Shown here: positions 1-7,705 of the stretch, in pieces
How the letters are laid out: each line of letters starts with the position of its first letter
Numbering within the stretch: position 1 is the first letter of the stretch
Assembly (NCBI GenBank): GCA_900546315.1
Contig: URCP01000030.1
Span: 1 to 28,011, forward strand
DNA length: 28,011 nucleotides
Direction: 5' to 3'
DNA from: an uncultured Eubacteriales bacterium
GTDB lineage: Bacteria; Bacillota; Clostridia; Oscillospirales; CAG-272
Notes under the pieces: model-generated
Told to the model about the DNA's origin: nothing
The model's input: the letters and a program-made list of their open reading frames with translations, nothing else
Database searches by the model: none
Made by a program: the position numbers and the translations under genes

Positions 1-1744
1 GATTGTCTCGGATGAGATTTTCATCGTCAAAGATGAGAAGGAGCGCGCCGAAAAGATAGTCGGCACAATCATCCCGCGTCTGGAAGCGGGAAAATGGATA
101 AAGCCGCTCGGATACGCGTGGTTCTGGCTCGGATACACATATTCGAATCTCGGCGAGCGCGAGAAGATGTACGACGCCTTCAACAAAGTGCTGGAGGTTA
201 TCGACAAGAGCAGCGTTTACTACGCGAACGCTCTCGCCGCCATACACATCGAGGAAATGATCGACAAATTCGATTTTATCGATACAGGACTAGGCAACTC
301 GACTCAGTGCAGTGCGACAGGGGAGCAGTTGAAATTCATAGACGGCAAGCTTTATTTCTGGTCGCAGCCGGGGTTCGGCATCCATCACTGCACGCCGTCA
401 ATATTCTGGTACAATTCGATGGTTAACAATATGATCCTCGACCCCCGGATGAGTGTCGGCGAGACGATAGCCACACCCGACTGTAGGGCAAAACTCGTGT
501 ATTCGAGCGACAGCGAAACAGTCGTGACTCCCGCCGGGACCTTCGAAAACTGCTCATACTATAAGTCAAGCGGCGGAAAAGACGGTCTAACGTCATGCGA
601 GACATGGTTCTGCCCGGGAGTCGGAATCGTCGCGCAGAACTGGACGCGCCATGGAGTCAGCCATCGCTGTGAGCTTTCTGAATACTCGGTCAAAGGGGAC
701 GGACTTCTCCCGCTTGGAGTCGGGAACAAATGGACCTACAGAATGATCGACAACGAGAGCATCTATGACGACGAATCAATCTATGAGGTTATCTACAACG
801 ACGGAAGCACAGTGAATATCTCTGGGTCGTGCTATCTCCGCACTGTTGGTTACAAGGACACATGGGAGGGCAATATGCTCCGCGCGCGGGAAAATTACCA
901 CCGAGGCAAAGACAGGGATGAGCATCTCGACCCCTCGATTCTCAAATACCTCGACCGCGCCGAAACTCAGGCTGAGACAAGGCGGCAGAAGGTACACACT
1001 AAGTACGCGAAACGCGTAATGACACGCATAATGGACACCGACCGCGGCGTAAATCCCGACTGCACCGAGATAGGACGCTGGAACTTCTTCGACGTTGAGA
1101 CAATAAAGCGTGACGGCACGGATGTTCTGCACAGCACTGATATGCGCAAGTACTCTTTCGAGTGGAAGATTTGTGATTACTGGAATGATGAGACGAGCAA
1201 AATCCTCTACAACTTCCTCTACGAAATCATCAGCGACGACAACGGTCGACTCTGGTCGGACATGTGGGTTCCCGGCTATCATCAGGAAACTCCCCTCATA
1301 CCCGAAAAGGGCTACGACGGCTTCACGAACGGCAAGCTGATTATCGACGTCTCAGGCGACGAGACGACCGAAACGCCCGCCGGAGTCTTCGAGAACTGCC
1401 GCCACGTAAAGTACAGTATGCATGCGGACAAGGGCGGCATATGGTACTTCAAGGGCGATTTCGAGCTCTGGTACGCGAAGGGCGTCGGGCTCGTGAAGCT
1501 CTCGCGCCCGCTGAAGATCTCGAATATCTGGCAGCTCACCGAGTACCGCGGCACAGGCGAGGGATACTTCCCGTTCGGAGACGGTTTCTTCCGCCGCTAT
1601 GAGCCCGAGACGCTCGGCGAGGGACTGCACGCGTCGGTCGAGTACGAATTCGTCGCCGACGGTGAGCAGATGTATATTATCAAGGACGCGCTCGGTACGC
1701 AGGACCGCGCCGAATACGAGAAGCTCGAACAGGCGAAGAAATGA
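1..1744 (+). CDS. C-terminal part of a large ECF-sigma-type protein (5' end outside window)
   Basis: The reading frame is open from base 2 and runs to TGA at 1742-1744, so this is the 3' part of a gene that begins upstream of the window; an ATG at 167 is internal. The translation aligns without large gaps to residues about 271-854 of the complete paralogue at 1997-4561. It has the TPR-like motif (WFWLGYTYSNLGEREK, about 116-165), then two beta-rich modules each with TPAGxFENC (about 533-552 and 1374-1396), and the closing module around GYFPFGDGFFRRYEPE. No membrane segment is visible. Whether an N-terminal sigma2/sigma4 region exists cannot be seen; it is inferred from the paralogue. DNA identity to the paralogue is very high at both ends and much lower in the middle. 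The role of the extension is unknown; signal sensing that controls the sigma part is an inference. Confidence 0.85.
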   Translation, partial: IVSDEIFIVKDEKERAEKIVGTIIPRLEAGKWIKPLGYAWFWLGYTYSNLGEREKMYDAFNKVLEVIDKSSVYYANALAAIHIEEMIDKFDFIDTGLGNSTQCSATGEQLKFIDGKLYFWSQPGFGIHHCTPSIFWYNSMVNNMILDPRMSVGETIATPDCRAKLVYSSDSETVVTPAGTFENCSYYKSSGGKDGLTSCETWFCPGVGIVAQNWTRHGVSHRCELSEYSVKGDGLLPLGVGNKWTYRMIDNESIYDDESIYEVIYNDGSTVNISGSCYLRTVGYKDTWEGNMLRARENYHRGKDRDEHLDPSILKYLDRAETQAETRRQKVHTKYAKRVMTRIMDTDRGVNPDCTEIGRWNFFDVETIKRDGTDVLHSTDMRKYSFEWKICDYWNDETSKILYNFLYEIISDDNGRLWSDMWVPGYHQETPLIPEKGYDGFTNGKLIIDVSGDETTETPAGVFENCRHVKYSMHADKGGIWYFKGDFELWYAKGVGLVKLSRPLKISNIWQLTEYRGTGEGYFPFGDGFFRRYEPETLGEGLHASVEYEFVADGEQMYIIKDALGTQDRAEYEKLEQAKK

Positions 1745-1748
1745 CAAA

Positions 1749-1777
1749 AGCCCCGCGGGGATAACCTCGCGGGGGCT
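1749..1777 (+). terminator. GC-rich hairpin just after the first sigma-type gene
   Basis: AGCCCCGCG (1749-1757) pairs with CGCGGGGGCT (1768-1777) with one bulged base, five bases after the stop codon. The downstream T-run on the + strand is weak (GCGTTTA), but on the - strand the stem is followed by TTTT. It probably helps to end the first gene, together with the hairpin at 1897-1922. Confidence 0.5.
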
Positions 1778-1896
1778 GCGTTTATCCCGGAAGCCAGCCG
1801 CCGTCAACCGTTATCGGAAACTCTCCCGGAGGATGATGAGCGGATTGGTGCTTCTAACCGCCAGGTGTCCGCGTGTATTTATCATGAAAATGAGTT

Positions 1897-1922
1897 CCCC
1901 GAATTATCGGGGATAATTTTTT
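1897..1922 (+). terminator. Rho-independent terminator before the second sigma gene
   Basis: CCCCGA (1897-1902), loop ATTA, TCGGGG (1907-1912), then ATAATTTTTT. This is a compact intrinsic terminator. It separates the two paralogous genes into independent transcription units. Confidence 0.75.
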
Positions 1923-1932
1923 CCATCCCGCC

Positions 1933-1956
1933 AACCTTTTCCCTCAAACCCGACTC
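1933..1956 (+). promoter_or_regulatory. Candidate ECF-type (autoregulated) promoter of the sigma gene
   Basis: AACCTTTT (1933-1940) and CGACTC (1951-1956) lie about 10-15 bases apart, 40 bases upstream of the start codon, just after the terminator. ECF sigma factors often recognise an AAC-containing -35 and a CGTC-like -10 and commonly drive their own gene. No SigA-type TTGACA/TATAAT pair is visible here. The assignment is an inference; the matching upstream region of the first paralogue is outside the window, so it cannot be compared. Confidence 0.35.
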
Positions 1957-1996
1957 TTATAGGTGAAACCTCCAAAAAGCAGAAAGGAATCAGGCA

Positions 1997-4561
1997 ATGA
2001 ACGAATACTCAGAGAAGACCGACCCGACCCTCGTCGACCTCACATTACTCGGCAACTCAGCCGCGTTCGAGGAGCTTGTCAACCGCCACCAGAAGAAGGC
2101 GCTCGGAACGGCTTTCAAGGTCACATCAAATATCTGGTCGGCTGAGGACGCCGCGCAGGACGCTTTCGTCTCGGCTTGGACGCATCTCTCGGCGCTCGAG
2201 GACAAGTCGCGGTTCGGTGCATGGGTCTGCGCGATCACGAAGAATCACGCATGCCGGATAGTCAGACACTACGCCGCCGCAGTCGAGGTCAGCCTTGATC
2301 TGCCGGATTTTCCCGAGCCGGCCGACACAAAGTCGTCCGACGCTTCGGAGCTCCGTGAGACGATCGATTCACTGAGCGAGGTTCTGCGCGAGACCGTGAA
2401 ACTGCATTATTTCGGAGGCTACAAGGTTGAGGAGATCGCGAAAATGCTCGACGTTCCGGTCGGAACTGTCAAGTGGCGGCTCTCCGAGGCGAGAAAACAA
2501 CTCAGAAAGGGATACGGTATCATGGAAAAAACTTACGACGAGAACGAAGACTTCACTGCGCGCGTCATGCGTCAGGTCGAGGAACTCAAATTCTGGATCA
2601 CGAAGCTCAACAAGACCGGCTTCGAAGAGGCATACAAGAATGTCCTCGCGGCGGTCGAATCGCTTGATGAATCCGACAAGAAGCAGTACGCCCTCGCCGA
2701 TGTGCTGCTCCAGGGCTACTGGTGGCTCGACAGGGACAAGGAAGAAATCCGCGAAAGAATGAAGGTCGCCGCCGAAAAGAGTCACAACGAAGACGTCATG
2801 GAGGCGATTGTCTCGGATGAGATTTTCATCGTCAAAGATGAGAAGGAGCGCGCCGAAAAGATAGTCGGCACAATCATCCCGCATCTGGAAGCTGGAAAAT
2901 GGATAAAGCCGCTCGGATACGCGTGGTTCTGGCTCGGATACACATATTCGGAGCTCGGCGAGCGCGAGAAGATGTACGACGCCTTCAACAAGGTGTTGGA
3001 GGTTATCGACAAGGGCAGCATCTACTACGCGATCGCCCTCGCTGCTATACACACAGAGGAAATGATCGACAGGTTCGGGTACGAAGACACCGGGCACGAC
3101 AACTCGACCGGGTACACCGTCGGTGGAGTGCAGTTAAAATTCATATCCGGAAAAACCATATTATGGCTGCTACCAGGATTCAACAGATGGAAATGGACGC
3201 CGCCGTATGTATTCTGGATGGGTTCGGGTGTAGACAGACTCGTCCTTGACCCCGGCATGAAAGTTGGCGACACCATCACCGCGTCGGACGGCGAGTCGAA
3301 GCTCACATACATAAGCGACAATGAGACTGTCGAGACTCCCGCCGGAACTTTCGAGAACTGCTCGCTTTTCAGCTTCAGGGGCTTGAACAACGGTGTGACC
3401 GCCTGTGATACCTGGTTTTGCCTGGGCGTTGGCATCGTCGCGCAGAGCTGGACGCGCGGAAGCAACAGCCACCGCGTCGATCTCGCGAAGTATTCGGTCA
3501 AAGGTGATGGACTTCTTCCGCTTGAGGTCGGCAACAAATGGAACTACAAGTTAGCCAACGATGATCGCATCTATGACGATGAAACAATTTATGAGGTCAT
3601 CTACAACGACGGAAATACCGTAAATCTCTCCGAGTCGTGCTATCTCCGGACGGTCGGATACCAGGACACGTGGTCAGGCATCAAGCGCTGTGTGCGTGAG
3701 ACCTACTATAGCGAAAATAAAACTCCTAAGCTCAACCGTTCGGTTCTGAAGTACCTCGACCGTGCCGAAGCTCTGGCAGAGACCAAGCTGCAGAAAGTCC
3801 AGGCAAGGCGCGCGAAAAACGTCATGACCCGCATTATGGACACCGACCGCGGCGTTAATCCCGGCTGCACCGAGATCGGACGCTGGAACTTCTTCAACAC
3901 CGAACGTATCGAACGGAAAGGCACGGATATCCTGTACGATTATCTGACGAACAGATACGCGTTTGAGTGGAAGAACACCTATTATTGGTGCGATGAAGCG
4001 AGCAAGATACTCTACAACTTCCTCTACAATATCGTCAGCTTCGATCTGGGCGATCTGATATGGTCGGATAAGTGGGTTCCCGGCTACCATCAGGAAATCG
4101 ACCTCACTCCAGAAAACGGCTACATAGACTTTCCGGACGGCGGCAAGCTGACTATCGACGTCTCAGGCGACGAGACGACTGAGACACCCGCCGGTGTCTT
4201 CGAGAACTGCCGCCACGTAAAGTACAATATGCACTCCGAAAAGGGCGGCGACTGGTACTTCAAGGGCGATTTTGAGCTCTGGTACGCGAAGGGCGTCGGG
4301 CTCGTGAAGCTCTCGCGACCGCTGAAGACCTCGAATGTCTGGCAGCTCACTGAGTACCGCGGCACTGGCGAGGGATACTTCCCGTTCGGAGACGGTTTCT
4401 TCCGCCGCTATGAGCCGGAAACGCTCGGCGAGGGACTGCACGCGTCGGTCGAGTACGAATTCGTCGCCGACGGTGAGCAGATGTATATTATCAAGGACGC
4501 GCTCGGTACGCAGGACCGCGAGGTCTTCGAGGAGCTTGAGCGTCGGGCAAAGGAACAGTAA
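1997..4561 (+). CDS. ECF-type RNA polymerase sigma factor with about 680-residue TPR/beta-module extension
   Basis: An 854-residue protein starting at ATG 1997 behind AGAAAGGA. Residues about 10-85 are a sigma2 domain (AAFEELVNRHQKKA, then WSAEDAAQDAFVSAW), and about 116-172 are sigma4 with a helix-turn-helix (YKVEEIAKMLDVPVGTVKWR). These two domains are all a standard ECF factor (about 160-200 residues) has. The rest is an extension: a helical region (185-360) with a clear TPR-like repeat near 300-342; a beta-rich module (about 415-515) with VETPAGTFENC, CDTWFC and GLLPLEVGNKWNY; a helical, Trp/Tyr-rich linker (about 560-690); and a second copy of the module (about 695-806) with TETPAGVFENC and GYFPFGDGFFRRY. 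No hydrophobic membrane helix is visible, so it is probably cytosolic. ECF classes with C-terminal extensions (for example ECF41, ECF42 with TPRs) are known, but I do not recognise this arrangement. No anti-sigma gene is adjacent. Confidence 0.85.
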   Translation: MNEYSEKTDPTLVDLTLLGNSAAFEELVNRHQKKALGTAFKVTSNIWSAEDAAQDAFVSAWTHLSALEDKSRFGAWVCAITKNHACRIVRHYAAAVEVSLDLPDFPEPADTKSSDASELRETIDSLSEVLRETVKLHYFGGYKVEEIAKMLDVPVGTVKWRLSEARKQLRKGYGIMEKTYDENEDFTARVMRQVEELKFWITKLNKTGFEEAYKNVLAAVESLDESDKKQYALADVLLQGYWWLDRDKEEIRERMKVAAEKSHNEDVMEAIVSDEIFIVKDEKERAEKIVGTIIPHLEAGKWIKPLGYAWFWLGYTYSELGEREKMYDAFNKVLEVIDKGSIYYAIALAAIHTEEMIDRFGYEDTGHDNSTGYTVGGVQLKFISGKTILWLLPGFNRWKWTPPYVFWMGSGVDRLVLDPGMKVGDTITASDGESKLTYISDNETVETPAGTFENCSLFSFRGLNNGVTACDTWFCLGVGIVAQSWTRGSNSHRVDLAKYSVKGDGLLPLEVGNKWNYKLANDDRIYDDETIYEVIYNDGNTVNLSESCYLRTVGYQDTWSGIKRCVRETYYSENKTPKLNRSVLKYLDRAEALAETKLQKVQARRAKNVMTRIMDTDRGVNPGCTEIGRWNFFNTERIERKGTDILYDYLTNRYAFEWKNTYYWCDEASKILYNFLYNIVSFDLGDLIWSDKWVPGYHQEIDLTPENGYIDFPDGGKLTIDVSGDETTETPAGVFENCRHVKYNMHSEKGGDWYFKGDFELWYAKGVGLVKLSRPLKTSNVWQLTEYRGTGEGYFPFGDGFFRRYEPETLGEGLHASVEYEFVADGEQMYIIKDALGTQDREVFEELERRAKEQ

Positions 4562-4562
4562 T

Positions 4563-4605
4563 AACAAAGGCTCTGCCGATAATCAAAGTCGGCAGAGCCT
4601 TTGTT
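4563..4605. terminator. Perfect 17-bp bidirectional-type terminator hairpin
   Basis: AACAAAGGCTCTGCCGA (4563-4579) pairs perfectly with 4589-4605 around a 9-base loop. The stem ends in A-run/T-run on both strands, immediately after the sigma gene stop. It can end transcription of the + strand sigma gene and block readthrough from the convergent pheT operon. Confidence 0.9.
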
Positions 4606-4639
4606 GCGCCGTAACTGACGCATAAGTCATCCTTAAATG

Positions 4640-4697
4640 TATAAAAGTTTTTGAAAGGGGTGCGGGGAAAACTTTTTTCGGGAAAGTTTTCCCCGCG
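4640..4697 (-). terminator. Hairpin after pheT, resembling a dispersed Clostridia intergenic element
   Basis: GCGGGGAAAACTTT (4662-4675) pairs with AAAGTTTTCCCCGC (4683-4696) around a 7-base loop, six bases beyond the pheT stop. The flank AAAAGTTTTTGAAAGGGGT (4643-4661) belongs to the same motif. I recall very similar intergenic sequences scattered through Oscillospiraceae genomes (from memory, not searched), so it may be a dispersed repeat doing duty as the pheT terminator. Confidence 0.65.
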
Positions 4698-4702
4698 TTC
4701 TC

Positions 4703-7111
4703 TTAGCCTCTGAGTTTGAGTCCGAGTTCTCTGTCGAGCAGAGTGACGATCTTCTTTGAGACTTTGTCGGCTTCGTCGTCGGTGAGGGTTCTGTCGGGGG
4801 CGCGGAGGGTTACGTTGAAGGCGACGCTCTTTTTGCCGTCGCCGAGCTGGGCTCCGCGATAGACGTCGAAGAGTTTGATTGATTCGACGGTTTTACCGCC
4901 TGCTTTTTTCATTACGGCTTCGATGGTGCCGACTTCGAGGGTGTCGTCGCAGACGAAGGCGAAGTCGCGGGTGGTCGCCGGGAATTTCGGCAGGGGGGTG
5001 AAGTGTTTGTCGAGGTCGGTTTCGGCGAAGAGGTTTTCGAAGTCGATTTCGGCGACGTAGACGGGGGCGTCTATCGCGTAGGTTTTCTGGACTTCTGGGT
5101 GGATTTCGCCGAATACGCCGAGGACTTTGCCGTCCGCGGTGGAGATCTTCGCGCAGCGGCCGGGATGGAAGGTCGGGTTTTCGGTGTCGGCGGTGAAGGT
5201 CGCGTTCTTTATTCCCGCGCGGGAGAGAAGGGTCTCGATCATGCCCTTCAGCGTGTAGAAGTCGCCGTCGCGGAAGAAGCCGATTACGATCTGGCGGCGC
5301 TCGTCGGGGAGCTTCGTCGGGTCTTCGTCCGGGATATAGGTCTTCGCGAGCTCAAAGAGGGCGGTCTTTTCGGCGTGGTAGTTGTTGTTGCGCGCGAGGA
5401 CCTCGAGCATCGACGGGATGGCGGTGGTGCGCATGACGCTGGTGTCTTCGCCGAGCGGGTTCGAGATGACGATGGATTTTCTTCTCGGGTCGTTTTCGGC
5501 GAGGTTTATCTTGTCGTAGTACTTCGGGCTGATGAAGGAGAAGGTCTCGCACTCATAGAGACCCATCGCACAGAGGAGGTCGGCGCACATATGCTCGAAG
5601 CGCTGTACGGGCGTGCGGCTGCCGGAGGTGATCGGGGTGACGAATTTTGTCGCCTTGATCGTGTTGTAGCCGTAGATTCTGAGTATCTCTTCCGCGATAT
5701 CGTTCATGCAGCGGCAGTCGGCGCGGAAGGACGGTACAGTGAGGATTATGCCGTCAGCGGTGTCCTCAACGCCGAACTCGAGCTTTCTCATGACGTTCTT
5801 CATGTACTCGGCGTCAACGTCGAGACCGAGGAACGCGTTTATGCGCCCGACTTCGAGCTTCATCTTGTACGGCTCTTCCTTGCCGCCGTAGACGTCGATG
5901 GTTCCCTCGACGACATCGCCGGCGCCGAGCATCTCGACGAGCTCGCAGGCGCGGTCTATCGCCGGGAGGGTGTTCTCCGGGTCAAGCCCCTTCTCGAAGC
6001 GTCCGGAGCTCTCGGTGCGCATACCCTGGCTCTTCGCGGTCACGCGGACCGAGCTGCCGAGGAAGTTCGCGCTCTCGAAGACGACAGTCGCGGTGGTGTC
6101 GGTGATCTCGCTGTTTGCGCCGCCCATGACGCCCGCGAGAGCAACCGCCTTCTTCTCGTCGGCTATGACAAGGTTCTTTGAGTTCAGGACGTGATCGGTG
6201 TCGTCGAGCGACTTAAAGTTCTCGCCCTCAGCCGCGGTGCGGACGATGATCTTCTTGCCGTCAAGGCAGGAATAATCGAACGCGTGCATAGGCTGACCGT
6301 ACTCGAGCATGACGTAGTTCGTGATATCGACGATATTGTTGATCGGTCTGACGCCGGACGCGCGCAGACGCATACGCATCCACAGCGGCGAGGGCGCGAT
6401 CTTCACGTTCTTCACGACGCGCGCGGTGTATCTCGGGCAGAGCTTTGAGTCGGTGACTTTGACCGAGATGTAGTTGTCGATCTTGTCTCCGTCCTTCGTG
6501 AAACCGACCTTCGGGGTCGGGAGCGTGAACTCCTTATCGAAGGAGACGGCGGTCTCACGCGCGAGACCTATGACCGACAGGCAGTCCGGACGGTTCGAGG
6601 TGATCTCGAACTCGACGACCGTGTCGCGGAGCTTCAGGACGTCGCGGATATCATCGCCCGGCTTCGCGTCGAAGCCCTCCATGATGAATATGCCGTCCTC
6701 GATGGCGCCCGGCATATCGTGCGTCGTCAGATTCAGCTCGCCGATCGAGCAGAGCATACCGTTCGACGGAACTCCGCGGAGCTTGCCAGCCTTGATGTTC
6801 ACGCCGCCCGGCAGCTTCGACGGAGCCTTCGCGACCGGAACCATAGCTCCCGCGAAGACGTTCTGCGCTCCGGTGACTATCTGTACCGGCGCGCCCTCTC
6901 CGACGTCTATCTGGCAGATCCAGAGGTGATCCGAATCCGGATGGCGCTCAAGAGAGATGACCTTTCCCGCGACGACGTTCTCGATATCGTCGCCGAGCAC
7001 CTCAAAGCCCTCGACCTTGGAACCGGTCGCTGTGAGCCTGTCGCAATATTCCTTGGGCGTTATCCCGTCTATGTTGACGAAATCACTTACCCATTCAAGT
7101 GATAATACCAT
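4703..7111 (-). CDS. pheT: Phenylalanine--tRNA ligase beta subunit
   Basis: An 802-residue protein, the usual length for bacterial PheT. With PheS it forms the alpha2-beta2 enzyme that charges tRNA-Phe in the cytosol. Visible features are the N-terminal EMAP/OB-type tRNA-binding domain (about 40-150, with HPDSDHLWICQIDVG), the B3/B4 editing region (about 210-400, with RPDCLSVIGLARE and GVMGGANSEI), the B5 domain (about 415-480), the inactive synthetase-like core (with LLCAMGLYECETFSFISP), and the C-terminal anticodon-binding FDX-ACB domain (about 705-800, with FPATTRDFAFVCDD). The ATG at 7111 follows AGGAAGGATATAAAGAT. It is the last gene of the T-box operon, 57 bases after the NUDIX gene, and is followed by the hairpin at 4662-4696. 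Confidence 0.97.
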   Translation of the reverse strand: MVLSLEWVSDFVNIDGITPKEYCDRLTATGSKVEGFEVLGDDIENVVAGKVISLERHPDSDHLWICQIDVGEGAPVQIVTGAQNVFAGAMVPVAKAPSKLPGGVNIKAGKLRGVPSNGMLCSIGELNLTTHDMPGAIEDGIFIMEGFDAKPGDDIRDVLKLRDTVVEFEITSNRPDCLSVIGLARETAVSFDKEFTLPTPKVGFTKDGDKIDNYISVKVTDSKLCPRYTARVVKNVKIAPSPLWMRMRLRASGVRPINNIVDITNYVMLEYGQPMHAFDYSCLDGKKIIVRTAAEGENFKSLDDTDHVLNSKNLVIADEKKAVALAGVMGGANSEITDTTATVVFESANFLGSSVRVTAKSQGMRTESSGRFEKGLDPENTLPAIDRACELVEMLGAGDVVEGTIDVYGGKEEPYKMKLEVGRINAFLGLDVDAEYMKNVMRKLEFGVEDTADGIILTVPSFRADCRCMNDIAEEILRIYGYNTIKATKFVTPITSGSRTPVQRFEHMCADLLCAMGLYECETFSFISPKYYDKINLAENDPRRKSIVISNPLGEDTSVMRTTAIPSMLEVLARNNNYHAEKTALFELAKTYIPDEDPTKLPDERRQIVIGFFRDGDFYTLKGMIETLLSRAGIKNATFTADTENPTFHPGRCAKISTADGKVLGVFGEIHPEVQKTYAIDAPVYVAEIDFENLFAETDLDKHFTPLPKFPATTRDFAFVCDDTLEVGTIEAVMKKAGGKTVESIKLFDVYRGAQLGDGKKSVAFNVTLRAPDRTLTDDEADKVSKKIVTLLDRELGLKLRG

Positions 7112-7168
7112 ATCTTTATATCCTTCCTGCGCCCGCCGAAAACGTCCCGGTGGCGCAATATTCTTTAT

Positions 7169-7705
7169 TTATAAGTGAACCTTCATATCCCCGCTCGTTC
7201 CGACGGCAAACATGAACCGGATGAACTCCGGTCTGAACGGAATGAATTCCCCGCTCTGAATGAGCGAGATGATCTCTTTCTCGTCCGCCCACCTGACCGC
7301 CTCGACCTCCTCCTTCTGGAGGGTCAGCCCGGACAAGTCGGGAGTCATGCGGACAATATAGATATCCTCAAAAATCCCGCTGCCGTTTTTCCGGTGCATA
7401 TACATCGTCGAAATGATCCGGAAATCGCTGTCGGCAAGGTCGATGCCTATCTCCTCGCGCGTCTCGCGGATTATCGCGGTCCGGCTGTCCTCACCGAGGA
7501 CGACGCTCCCGGCGGCGCTCATATCCCATTTGCCGGGCATGAACGACTTCGTATCGGTGCGCTTCTGTATCAGCATCCTGCCGTCATCGCCGAATACGGC
7601 GATCCTCACGACCAGCCGCCAGAGCCCGTCCGGCAGCCTGTCGCCGCGCACCATGCTCTTGCCGGTCAGGACGCGCTCAGGCGTGTAGAGATCGAACAGC
7701 TCCAT
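7169..7705 (-). CDS. NUDIX hydrolase inside the pheST operon
   Basis: A 178-residue protein with a perfect Nudix box at residues 66-88 (G-x5-E-x7-RE-T-x-EE-x-G-I), preceded by IQKRTDTKSFMPGKWD. The N-terminal layout is typical of the subgroup usually named NUDIX or isopentenyl-diphosphate-isomerase-like hydrolases, which cleave nucleoside diphosphates linked to another group; the substrate cannot be told from sequence. The ATG overlaps the pheS stop by one base (TGATG), and there is no strong ribosome binding site of its own, so translation is probably coupled to pheS. It will share T-box control by uncharged tRNA-Phe. A housekeeping gene between pheS and pheT is uncommon. Confidence 0.92.
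   Translation of the reverse strand: MELFDLYTPERVLTGKSMVRGDRLPDGLWRLVVRIAVFGDDGRMLIQKRTDTKSFMPGKWDMSAAGSVVLGEDSRTAIIRETREEIGIDLADSDFRIISTMYMHRKNGSGIFEDIYIVRMTPDLSGLTLQKEEVEAVRWADEKEIISLIQSGEFIPFRPEFIRFMFAVGTSGDMKVHL

Noticed and set aside
1..4561. Mobile element or phage origin of the tandem repeat
   Set aside because: No transposase, integrase, target-site duplication or terminal inverted repeats were seen; simple tandem gene duplication is enough.
5003..6181. Open frame of 392 codons on the + strand opposite pheT
   Set aside because: It is the antisense shadow of pheT; GC-rich codon use on the coding strand keeps this frame open. The translation is Glu/Val/Arg-rich with no recognisable domain, and it has no ribosome binding site.
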